Source: Gemmatimonas phototrophica
Lineage (GTDB): Bacteria; Gemmatimonadota; Gemmatimonadetes; Gemmatimonadales; Gemmatimonadaceae
Reading direction: 5' to 3'
DNA length: 64,000 nt
Assembly: GCA_945869195.1 (NCBI GenBank)
Contig: CAMBNV010000007.1
Coordinates: 1 to 64,000 of the forward strand
Under the pieces are notes generated by a model. That model saw nothing but the letters and a program-made list of their open reading frames with translations. It was not told where the DNA came from and did no database searches. Below, piece by piece: positions 10,106-18,264 of this stretch (positions are counted from its first letter, which is position 1; each line of letters opens with the position of its first letter). A program made the translations under genes and the position numbers.

Positions 10106-11569
10106 TCAGCGAAGGCTGCGTCCGACGGCTGCTTCCAACGCCGCGAACGCCCGGTGAAATTCATAGATTGCATCGATGCGGTCCGTCTCGGCCCGCTCAT
10201 ACTCGCCCCTCGCCGTCGTCAGGTCGACGAAGGTGTTCGCGCCCACCCGGTACCGCTCCTCGGAGAGTTGGAGCGCCTCACGCGCAGTCGCCGCATTGCG
10301 GGCTTGCAACTCGGATGTTTCAAACGCCGCCTGGAGCGTCACCCGTGCGGACGTGACGTTGGCGGTGAGGGCGAGTTCCTGGCGCCGCACACTATACCGC
10401 GCGTCCGCCTTGCTGGCGGTCGCTTCCTGCATCCGCTGCTCACGACCGAAACCGTCAAACAACGGCAGGGAGATGCTCATCGAGAGATTGTACGGGCTGC
10501 GCGTGAAGCCGAACGGAAAGTCGGTGTTCGCCTCGCGGATCGCCTCAGCCTGTGCCGGTGTGAACTGGATGGCGGCGCACTGGGCGGCGATGCTGTTCAG
10601 CCCGGCGCCTCGCCGGAGCGAGTCAGTCGTCAGGCAACTGCGCTGTCCCGAGAGCGCCTGATTCTGCGCCTGTAGGATCGCGGGGGCCACGTCTGACTGC
10701 TTCTGTGCAACTCCGCCCACCGAGGCGCCGAACGAGAGCGACGGAGTGTACTCGCCGCGCGCTGATCGGAGGCCCGCGTCGGCCACGCGTTCGCGCGCCC
10801 GGGTCGCCCGCAGCGCCGGGTTCACCTGCGTGGCCATTGCGAGCAGGTCGGCCACCGTCGACGTGGGTTCCCCTACGGCAAGGTCGGCCGTGAGTACGAC
10901 CGCGCCGGGCATGGGCACGCCGAGTTGCTCAAAGAGCTGCAGGCGGGCGACCGCGGCCGTGTTGCGGGCGCGCAGTGCGGCGACCTGCTGCGTCCCGAGG
11001 CTCACTTCAGCACGTTTCAGGTCGAGCGATGTGCCCGATCCAACCCCGGCTCTGGCTTGCGCGAGTTCCAGCTGTAGGCGCTGTTGGACGACGAGCGTGT
11101 CCTGCAGGTGCGCGCGCGCCTGCGTCTGCAGCGCAAGTAGAAACTGCGCGGTGACCCCGTTGCTGAGCTGGTACTTCGACGCCTCGACATCGGCGTCGGC
11201 GGCGTCGAGGGCGGCATTCGCGCGCCGGATCGAATTGATCGTATTGACGCTCAACCGGGCGTTTGCCGAAAGGTTCCAGTTGGACGAGATGATATTGGAG
11301 GTGGCACCGAAGGCGACGCCGCCGAAGTACTGCGGACGCCCTTCACGAAAGCTCGTCCCGAAGCTCGCGTCGGCACTCGGCAGGAGTTGGCCGTACGCCG
11401 CGCGCACCCCCGCCGCGGCGCGTGTCCGTCCGGAGATCGACTGGAGGTAGGTCGGGTTATTCTTCTGGGCGATATCCAGCGCCTCCGCCAGCGTCAGACT
11501 CTCACGGGCCTGTGCTGCGGCCGGGATCGCGAGAAGGAGGAGAAAAGTCGCACGCCACAATGCACGCAT
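10106..11569 (-). CDS. TolC-family outer membrane efflux protein
   Basis: This 487-residue protein has a signal peptide (hydrophobic stretch ending AAAQA) and the TolC-family pattern of two related halves with long Ala/Gln-rich helices. The first half starts SLTLAEALDIAQKNNP. The second contains YNLSMSISLPLFDGFGRE, with the typical P-L-F-D-G strand at the membrane barrel. Near the C-terminus, EERYRVGANTFVDLTTARGEYERA is the conserved helix pair. It is the outer-membrane duct for the fusion protein and permeases downstream. The stop lies 14 bases before the fusion protein start, so they are co-transcribed. Confidence 0.92.
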   Translation of the reverse strand: MRALWRATFLLLLAIPAAAQARESLTLAEALDIAQKNNPTYLQSISGRTRAAAGVRAAYGQLLPSADASFGTSFREGRPQYFGGVAFGATSNIISSNWNLSANARLSVNTINSIRRANAALDAADADVEASKYQLSNGVTAQFLLALQTQARAHLQDTLVVQQRLQLELAQARAGVGSGTSLDLKRAEVSLGTQQVAALRARNTAAVARLQLFEQLGVPMPGAVVLTADLAVGEPTSTVADLLAMATQVNPALRATRARERVADAGLRSARGEYTPSLSFGASVGGVAQKQSDVAPAILQAQNQALSGQRSCLTTDSLRRGAGLNSIAAQCAAIQFTPAQAEAIREANTDFPFGFTRSPYNLSMSISLPLFDGFGREQRMQEATASKADARYSVRRQELALTANVTSARVTLQAAFETSELQARNAATAREALQLSEERYRVGANTFVDLTTARGEYERAETDRIDAIYEFHRAFAALEAAVGRSLR

Positions 11570-11607
11570 CTATAAAAATGTCCTGTTAGGGAAAGTCCGG
11601 ACCTACT

Positions 11608-12339
11608 CTACGCCTGACCGGGTGGAAGTGTTTCAGGAAGGGCCTCGTCGCGCACCGCGTCGAGCTCGGCGGCGGGGATCCGCACGCGCAGGAGGCGTCC
11701 GCGGGAGTCCGTCCACGCTTCCCGGAGCACCGGTCCCTCAGATGTCGCGCGCAGCACCCACTTCTGCGCCGGAAAGGCGTCGAGTCCGATGAATACGCTG
11801 TCGGCTCCGACCTCCTCGAGGACCAACGCGCGCATCGCTAAGGCGCGCGGCACGAGCAGCTGCGTGCCGGGGCGACCGCCGAACTGGAGAAGAAACCAGG
11901 TTTCGTGCATGACGTCGTCGTCCGCAGCCACTACCGCGTCGGGGAGGCGGAACTCCCGCCCTGACTCACCGGACGCCACCACCGACCGTCCGGACCAGAG
12001 GCCGCGTCGGAACTCGCCCGAGACGTTCTCGACGGACCGACCGATGGCGAACCGTTCCCACTGGAACCGGAGCGGCGTCCCGGCGGAGTCGGTGGAGAGC
12101 GCCACCACAATCCGGTTCTCACCGCGGAGCACAGTGCCCTGCGCAAAGAACCCGCCCTCGGCCGCGGTGGAGCGCCGGATACTGAAGTCCTCGCGGCCGG
12201 CGCGCACCCCCGCCACGGTGATCGTGAACGTCCCCTCATCAATCACGACGACCTGCGCGCGGGCGCTCGCGGCCGTGCCGGACAAGATGGCGAGGAAGGG
12301 GAGGGCGATCCTCCAGGCGGGCCAACGATGCGTACGCAT
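11608..12339 (-). CDS. Exported protein of unknown function heading the efflux cluster
   Basis: The 243-residue product has a signal peptide (basic MRTHRWPAWR, a hydrophobic core and an ASARA-Q cleavage-like site). A predominantly beta mature part follows, resembling DUF3108-like periplasmic proteins; that likeness is weak. The start is set at ATG 12339 because TAGATT lies 7 bases upstream, matching the putative leaderless promoter pattern; a long upstream extension would read through the divergent promoter. It is 38 bases upstream of tolC on the same strand. It may therefore be the first gene of the efflux transcript and could modify or bind the exported substrate. Confidence 0.7.
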   Translation of the reverse strand: MRTHRWPAWRIALPFLAILSGTAASARAQVVVIDEGTFTITVAGVRAGREDFSIRRSTAAEGGFFAQGTVLRGENRIVVALSTDSAGTPLRFQWERFAIGRSVENVSGEFRRGLWSGRSVVASGESGREFRLPDAVVAADDDVMHETWFLLQFGGRPGTQLLVPRALAMRALVLEEVGADSVFIGLDAFPAQKWVLRATSEGPVLREAWTDSRGRLLRVRIPAAELDAVRDEALPETLPPGQA

Positions 12340-12346
12340 TGAAAGA

Positions 12347-12352
12347 AATCTA
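12347..12352 (-). promoter_or_regulatory. Putative -10 element of a leaderless promoter
   Basis: TAGATT on the minus strand ends 7 bases before the ATG at 12339. There is no Shine-Dalgarno sequence at a usable distance. I see no good -35 match. Confidence 0.5.
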
Positions 12353-12396
12353 GCGGCCCGCACCTCCATTGCTCGCCGGGGAAGGTGCAGGCCGCG

Positions 12397-12402
12397 TATA
12401 AT
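12397..12402 (+). promoter_or_regulatory. Consensus -10 (TATAAT) of a leaderless promoter
   Basis: A perfect TATAAT ends 6 bases before the GTG at 12409. Transcription would start about at the start codon itself. With the element at 12347-12352 it forms a compact divergent promoter region of about 70 bases. No -35 match is evident. Confidence 0.6.
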
Positions 12403-12408
12403 CCCGAC

Positions 12409-15400
12409 GTGAGCTCTCTCTCCGTGGTTGCCGAGCGTCCGAGCGTCGCCTCCCGACTGTTGAGGGATGCGTGGTTGGTCTTGGCCTGCCTGGCCGTTCT
12501 TGTCGCGGCCCGTTGGCTCCAGGTGACCAGCGCGGCCTCGGCTGCGACCCTCACGTTTCTCGTACTGTTGCTGGCCGCGACCACCTGGAAGGTCCGTGCC
12601 GTCGCCCGCGGCCGTCGAGTCGCGTTCGTAATTGGATCGATCGCGTTCATCGTCGCGGCAGGCGCGCACCATGTGGTCCTCGCACGCCTCTCGGGTGCTG
12701 GCGAGGTCGAAGTCGCTCGCCGCGCATCGGCGGGGACCGACGCGCTCGCCCGCGCAGTGACCGCCGCGGGCGACGAGTTACAGCGGTCCGCCAGGGCAGC
12801 CTTGCAGCTACCCGCTGACGCCGACGCGGCATTCACGGTCGCACAGGGACTCGTGTCTGGGGTCGACGATCGGGCGCTGGTCGTGGCGGAGTCGGGGCGA
12901 CCATTCGCCTGGGCGGGTCGCCTGGTCGTGCCGGTTGACTCGCTCCCCGGTCCGGTGGGTGTCATCGCGACGCCGTTCTATATCGTCGCTTATGCGATCG
13001 CCATCGAGGGGAGTCGGAGCGCAGTCGCGACGGTGCTGATCCACGCCGAGCCGCCCGCGGATGGCCTCAGTCGACCGCTCGACCTGCGCGTTGCGCGATC
13101 GACCGGGGTTGTGGGCTTCGCGTACGCGGCCGCGGCCGCCTCAGCGCCCGGCTCGGTGGTCCTCTCGATTGGCGGCGAGCCCTTCCTGGCGGCGAGGGCG
13201 TTGGTCGCGGCACCAGAGGCGCTGCGGCACGATGCGCAGGAGCGCGCTGTTGCGCGGGGAGCGCTCCTGCTGGCGTTCCTTGTCCTCCTGCTGCTCGCCA
13301 CGGCGTGGCGACGTGACGCCGGACTCGCGCCGCGTTTCGCGGTCCTGGCCGTTGCCTTCGTCACGCTGCTCCTTGTGCCCTTGAGCGCGCTGTCGAACCG
13401 CTGGGTGGTCTTTGATCCGACCTTTTTCTTCGTCGGTGCCGGCGGTCCCTTCACGGCGAACGCTGGGGCGCTCGCGATCAGCAGCAGTCTTGTCCTGCTC
13501 GGACTCCTCTCGGCGCTGCGCGCTGGCGCACGACCGCGGTCACGGCTGCAGGCGCTCGTCGTTGCGCTCCTCGTCTCCGTCGTGGGGCCGTTCGTCCTCC
13601 GAGAGCTGGCGCGTGGGATTCAGGTGCCGGCGATCGGTGCCTCGACCGGACTCTGGCTCGCCTGGCAGGTCACGCTCTTCCTCTCCGCCGTGACGGTGCT
13701 CCTCCTCGGCGTCACCGCCGGGCGCGCGGCGCTGGGAGGAGCGCGCGACGGTCTGCCATCGTGGGTGGCCCCGGTGGTCGCCGCGCTCGCCGCGCTCTCA
13801 ACGCCGCTGCTGCTCGAGGCGCCGGGACGACTGCCGGCGTGGCATCCCGTGCTCTGGGTATTAGCGATCGGTGCGCTCGCCTTCGCACGCCGTGCGCGTG
13901 CAATGGTGCTCTCCGTGGCGTTCGTCGCGGCCTGCGGGGCGGTCACACTGGTGTGGTTCTCCAGCGTGCGCGAGCGGGTGCAGCTCGCGGCCGCCGACGT
14001 GCAGGGACTCGCGTCGGCTGATCCCACAGCGCTCACGCTGCTCGACCGATTCGGCGCTACCCTCGATCCGGCAACGGGAGCGCGTTCGAGAGTGGAACTC
14101 CTCGCCCGCTATGCCGTGTCCGATCTTGCCGGCGCGGAGCATCCGACTGAGATCGCGACCTGGGCGCCCGATGGAACACCGGTCGCTGAGCTGCGCGTCG
14201 GCCGCGGGCCAGGCGTGACCTCGGGCGTCGACCTGCTCGCGCTCGAGACGGCGCGTTCTCGTCGACTGGTTCTGCGTGAGGCACCCGGAGAGCCCGGGGT
14301 GCATCTGGTGCTGGCGCTGCCGCACCTCGACGGCATGGTGACGACCGTCGTGCTAGCCCCGCGCAGCGCGCTCATCGCGGCCGATGCGTTCGGCGCCTTT
14401 CTCGGCTTTCCGCCGCCACCGTCGCCTGAGCCACCTTATGCGCTCCGGCTTGGTGATCTCCTTCAGCACGATGCGGCCCCGACGCCACGCATCGGTGTCT
14501 GGTCGCGCGACGGTCCGGAACTGCATGGGGACTGGAACCTCTCCGGGGCTGGCGGGACATTGCGACGCGTGCATGGTACCATCGATCTACGCAGTCTCGA
14601 CGCGCTCGTCGTGCGTGGCGTGCTCCTCGTCCTCCTCGACCTCGCTATGCTCGGCGCGGTCTGGGTGTTAATTGTCGGGGCTGATGGCGCACTCTGGCGT
14701 TGGTGGCGGCTGCGTCGGCAGAACGTCGTACGCAGTTTCCGGGTGCGGCTCTCCGTCGCGCTCTTTGCGTCGTTCGTTGTACCGTCGGCGATCTTCGGAC
14801 TCTGGTCGTTCCAGCGCGTACAGAGGGACGACCGCCAGGGGCGCGACCTCCTTGTGCGCGAGACGCTGCGTGGTGTGGCCGTCTCGACCGAATCGGTGCA
14901 ACTCGCCGCCGCCGCCGCTCGCTTCGACACGCCGCTGTTGCTCTATGCCGATGGCCTCTTGGTGGACTCGAGCGATCCTGTGCTGGACGCGCTCGCGCCG
15001 GTGGGACGGCTCCTTCCACCCGGGGTCGCACGAGTCCTGGCCGAAGGAGATGTGCCGACCGCCGGCCGCGCGGAGGACCTCGGTCCCGCGGCAGTGAGAC
15101 TCGGCTACCGACTGGAGACAGAGAACGGCGTGCAGTTTGTACTCGCCGCCCCAGCGCGACTCGACGAGCGGCTCCTGGACCGGCGTCGGAATGACCTGGC
15201 TGTGTTCCTGCTCTTTGCACTCGCACTTGGTGGACTCGCGGCTCTCTGGGCGAGTGGCGCGGTGGCACGGCAGCTCTCGCGCCCGATCCGTGCGCTGCAG
15301 GTGAGCGCGCTCGCGCTTGCACGCGGTGCGCCGGCGCCGGTGCTCGTTGAGGATCCTCCAGTGGAGTTCACGCCGGTCTTCGACGCGTTCCGTACCATGA

Positions 15401-16452
15401 CGTCAGACCTCGCGGAAAGCCGTGCCGCACTCGAGACCGCCGAGCGGCGGCTCGCGGCCACGCTGCGCAACGTCGCGAGTGGGGTCGTGGCTATCGATGA
15501 TCAAGGGCGTGTCACCTTTTCCAATCCGCGCGCGGAATCGATCCTCGGCGGGTCGCTCGAGACCGGCGCCGAGCTTGCACCGATCCTTGGCGACATACTG
15601 GCGCCGCCGCTCTCTGCGTTTCAGGACGCCGAGGACGACGAGGCGGGGTTTGAGGTAGAGCGCGAGGGCCGGCGACTGCAGGTTCGCCTCGCCCGCCTCG
15701 CCCGCGGCTCGCGGCGCGCGGTCATCACCCTCGACGACGTGACCGATGTCGCGCGCGCCGAGCGTGTGCTCGCCTGGGGGGAAATGGCGCGCCAGGTCGC
15801 ACACGAGATCAAAAACCCACTCACCCCGATCCGGCTGGGCATGCAACACCTGCGACGCGCACATCGGGACGGTCGCGTTGACTTTGACCAGGTGCTCGAC
15901 GAGAACACCACGCGCGTACTCGCCGAGATCGACCGTCTCGATGAGATCGCGCGCGCCTTCAGTCGCTATGGCACCGGCCCAGTGGGCGCCGAACCCCCCG
16001 TCCCGACCGATGTTGCGCAGGTTGCACGGGATGTGCTCGAACTCGAACGGATGGGTGCGGAAAGCATTGCCTGGAATGCCGTGATCCCCGAGACGCCGCT
16101 GCTCGCAGCCGGCCGCGATCGGGAGCTGCGTGAGGTGTTGCTCAACCTGTTAGAGAATGCGCGGCTCGCGCGTGCGCACCGGATCACACTTACGGTCCAG
16201 GCGCTGCCTGACGGCGGCGCCCTGCTCCGTGTTGAGGACGACGGCGACGGGATCCCGGCGCACCTGCTCGATCGGATCTTCGAGCCGAGATTTTCCACGC
16301 GGACCAGCGGCAGCGGGCTCGGGCTCGCGATCAGTCGTCGACTCATCGACGGGTGGGGGGGCTCGATCGCAGCGGAGAGCACCCCAGGACAGGGCACCGT
16401 GCTGCGCGTGCGGCTGGCTCCCGCCAGCCCCCGCGGAGTAACTTCCGAGTAG
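12409..16452 (+). CDS. Giant multi-membrane-pass histidine kinase, NtrY-like
   Basis: This 1347-residue sensor kinase has roughly 14 membrane helices. Three come at the start, then an extracytoplasmic domain, a block of about eight helices, a second outside domain, two more helices, a third outside domain and a last helix leading into HAMP. A PAS-like domain follows (VASGVVAIDDQGRVTFSNPRAE). The kinase core is intact: H-box with His1132 in VAHEIKNPLTPIR, N-box (LLNLLENARLA), DDGDGIP and GSGLGLAI. The HEIKNPLTPI motif and architecture are NtrY-like. GTG 12409 is preferred over ATG 12385 because TATAAT lies 6 bases before it. No response regulator is adjacent; the NtrX-like protein at 25426 is the obvious candidate partner. 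Its stop codon directly abuts the kinase gene downstream. Confidence 0.88.
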   Translation: MSSLSVVAERPSVASRLLRDAWLVLACLAVLVAARWLQVTSAASAATLTFLVLLLAATTWKVRAVARGRRVAFVIGSIAFIVAAGAHHVVLARLSGAGEVEVARRASAGTDALARAVTAAGDELQRSARAALQLPADADAAFTVAQGLVSGVDDRALVVAESGRPFAWAGRLVVPVDSLPGPVGVIATPFYIVAYAIAIEGSRSAVATVLIHAEPPADGLSRPLDLRVARSTGVVGFAYAAAAASAPGSVVLSIGGEPFLAARALVAAPEALRHDAQERAVARGALLLAFLVLLLLATAWRRDAGLAPRFAVLAVAFVTLLLVPLSALSNRWVVFDPTFFFVGAGGPFTANAGALAISSSLVLLGLLSALRAGARPRSRLQALVVALLVSVVGPFVLRELARGIQVPAIGASTGLWLAWQVTLFLSAVTVLLLGVTAGRAALGGARDGLPSWVAPVVAALAALSTPLLLEAPGRLPAWHPVLWVLAIGALAFARRARAMVLSVAFVAACGAVTLVWFSSVRERVQLAAADVQGLASADPTALTLLDRFGATLDPATGARSRVELLARYAVSDLAGAEHPTEIATWAPDGTPVAELRVGRGPGVTSGVDLLALETARSRRLVLREAPGEPGVHLVLALPHLDGMVTTVVLAPRSALIAADAFGAFLGFPPPPSPEPPYALRLGDLLQHDAAPTPRIGVWSRDGPELHGDWNLSGAGGTLRRVHGTIDLRSLDALVVRGVLLVLLDLAMLGAVWVLIVGADGALWRWWRLRRQNVVRSFRVRLSVALFASFVVPSAIFGLWSFQRVQRDDRQGRDLLVRETLRGVAVSTESVQLAAAAARFDTPLLLYADGLLVDSSDPVLDALAPVGRLLPPGVARVLAEGDVPTAGRAEDLGPAAVRLGYRLETENGVQFVLAAPARLDERLLDRRRNDLAVFLLFALALGGLAALWASGAVARQLSRPIRALQVSALALARGAPAPVLVEDPPVEFTPVFDAFRTMTSDLAESRAALETAERRLAATLRNVASGVVAIDDQGRVTFSNPRAESILGGSLETGAELAPILGDILAPPLSAFQDAEDDEAGFEVEREGRRLQVRLARLARGSRRAVITLDDVTDVARAERVLAWGEMARQVAHEIKNPLTPIRLGMQHLRRAHRDGRVDFDQVLDENTTRVLAEIDRLDEIARAFSRYGTGPVGAEPPVPTDVAQVARDVLELERMGAESIAWNAVIPETPLLAAGRDRELREVLLNLLENARLARAHRITLTVQALPDGGALLRVEDDGDGIPAHLLDRIFEPRFSTRTSGSGLGLAISRRLIDGWGGSIAAESTPGQGTVLRVRLAPASPRGVTSE

Positions 16453-18234
16453 ATGCACAACCCAGAACTCAGCGGCCCGGGTCGCCCGACGACCGGCATC
16501 CCATCCCACCTCGACGGATGGGTGTTACCACCCGACTGGCGCTGGGGAAGCAGCGGCGTCTACACGCCCTACCGTCATGCGCAGGAGATTCAGGACGCGC
16601 TCGGGCGCCCGCTCGCCCTCGTGACCGCGCCTGATCCCGCGCACCACGCCTGGCTCTTTTGCGAAGCCCGAGAACTCGCGCATCGCAGCCACCCGATGAT
16701 ACCGACCACCTACCACTTCTGGCAGCAGCATCTTGCGAGTCCCCGCGGTCCAGGCTACCTGCGTCGCTGGATCACCGGCGAGACGATCGGCGAGCGCCTC
16801 CGCCGCAGTGGCGCCGACACCGTGCCGTTTGCGCTGCGGCTGATTCGATCGATTGGTTCGTCGCTGGCGTATCTGCACGACTCGGGGAGCGCGCACGGCG
16901 CGGTCGCGCCCGACACCATCCACTTCACGCCGAGCGGCCGCGCCTGGATGCTCGGATGGCAGTGGGCGGTGCCGCGCGACGAGATCCCTACGGGCGTCGC
17001 TCCCGACGCGCGGTGGACGCCGCAGGCGCCGGAATGGAATGGCAGTTGGGTGCCGTCACAGGCGTCGGACCAGTGGCAGCTCGGCGCCATCGCCTACACG
17101 CTGCTCACGGGAGAGGTGCCGAGGGGGACGTCGTTGCCGCCGCTGCGGCTCGCGAGACCAGACTGTCCCGAGGCGGTGGCCGATCTCGTCGATCGGATGC
17201 TCTCCCCATCGCCGACCGATCGGTTCGCGAGCCTCGCCGGAATGCTCCGCCACATCGAGCGCATCTCGGGAGCTCCAGCGCTCGCCTTCGTGGGGACCGA
17301 GCGGGCGAGCGGCGAACATTCGGCACTCTCCCAGGAGGACCGGCTCCGCTCGGCCACGGGCGATGACTATGAAGTCCTCGCGCCCTTGGGCTCCGGCTCG
17401 TACGGTTCGGTCTGGCGCGTGCGCGACCTCTCCCTCCAACGCGAGGTCGCGCTCAAGATGCTCCACCCCACGGTCGCGCTCAACGCGACGGCGGTCGGCC
17501 GCTTCCAGCGCGAGGCGCAGCTCGCGGCGCAGCTCCAACATCCGGCGATTGTCCCGATCTTCGCCTGGGATTCGAAGGGCGACGTGAACTGGTACATCAT
17601 GGAGCTAGAGGAGGAAGGCTCCGTCGCGGATCTCGTCAAGCGCGCGGGGCCGTTGGCGTTCGCGGAGATCGCGCCACAGGTGGATTCGGTGCTCGACGGA
17701 CTCGCCATGGCGCATGCGCACGGGATTATTCATCGCGACCTCAAGCCCGAGAATATTCTCATCGACCGGTACCGCCGTTGGCGGATCGCCGACTTCGGTA
17801 TTGCGCACGCGATGGGCGCGCGCGCCGCCGGATCGTCGGGCACGCCTGCCTTCGCGTCACCGGAGCAGCTGCTCGGGGAGTTGCAGGGACCGACGACCGA
17901 TCTCTTCGCCGTCAGTGCTATCGTCTACTTCGCACTCACGGGCCGCGCACCATTCGACGGAGCCGACGGGCGTACGATTCTCGCTGCGCAGCTCGCGGGG
18001 CGCGTCGATCTCGGCGCGTTTGAGGAGCCACTCGGGGAGTGGCTGCGTCGCGCGCTGGCCGCCGATCCCTCGGCGCGATTTGCCGACGCGGAGACCATGC
18101 GCGCATCGTGGCGACAGGTGGTGCGGCGGGCGTCACGTGCGGAGCGCCGTCACCGCACTCTGCTCGGCCGCCTGAGACAGCTGCTGAGTGGCTGGCGGGG
18201 CGGCGTATCGGATTCAAAGCGGCCGAATCACTAG
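16453..18234 (+). CDS. Tandem pseudokinase-kinase Ser/Thr protein kinase
   Basis: This 593-residue protein has two eukaryotic-type kinase folds and no membrane helix. Residues about 32-270 are a degenerate copy. The catalytic loop reads HGAVAPDTI (148-156) instead of HRDLKPEN, GWQWA (168-172) stands where DFG should be, and the VAIK lysine is absent (LALVTA). APEW and the following SDQWQLGAIAYTLLTGEVP are still recognisable. Residues about 306-555 are an intact kinase: glycine loop GSGSYGSV, Lys335, Glu354, HRDLKPEN (427-434), DFG (447-449) and SPE. The ATG immediately follows the histidine kinase stop codon, so the two are probably co-transcribed and coupled, although TAACTT 8 bases upstream could be an internal start. 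The pseudokinase may regulate the active domain, as JH2 does in JAK kinases; that is inference. Confidence 0.9.
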   Translation: MHNPELSGPGRPTTGIPSHLDGWVLPPDWRWGSSGVYTPYRHAQEIQDALGRPLALVTAPDPAHHAWLFCEARELAHRSHPMIPTTYHFWQQHLASPRGPGYLRRWITGETIGERLRRSGADTVPFALRLIRSIGSSLAYLHDSGSAHGAVAPDTIHFTPSGRAWMLGWQWAVPRDEIPTGVAPDARWTPQAPEWNGSWVPSQASDQWQLGAIAYTLLTGEVPRGTSLPPLRLARPDCPEAVADLVDRMLSPSPTDRFASLAGMLRHIERISGAPALAFVGTERASGEHSALSQEDRLRSATGDDYEVLAPLGSGSYGSVWRVRDLSLQREVALKMLHPTVALNATAVGRFQREAQLAAQLQHPAIVPIFAWDSKGDVNWYIMELEEEGSVADLVKRAGPLAFAEIAPQVDSVLDGLAMAHAHGIIHRDLKPENILIDRYRRWRIADFGIAHAMGARAAGSSGTPAFASPEQLLGELQGPTTDLFAVSAIVYFALTGRAPFDGADGRTILAAQLAGRVDLGAFEEPLGEWLRRALAADPSARFADAETMRASWRQVVRRASRAERRHRTLLGRLRQLLSGWRGGVSDSKRPNH

Positions 18235-18253
18235 CTGGTCGCCGAGAAGCGTT

Positions 18254-18259
18254 TAGCAT
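18254..18259 (+). promoter_or_regulatory. Putative -10 element before the TonB receptor
   Basis: TAGCAT ends 5 bases before the ATG at 18265 and there is no Shine-Dalgarno sequence. It fits the leaderless pattern seen elsewhere in the window. Confidence 0.4.
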
Positions 18260-18264
18260 TCGGC

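Noticed and set aside
16439-16452. Internal promoter TAACTT before the tandem kinase
   Set aside because: TAACTT lies 8 bases before the ATG and fits the loose motif, but it is inside the coding end of the histidine kinase and a coupled start is simpler. I did not list it as a separate feature.
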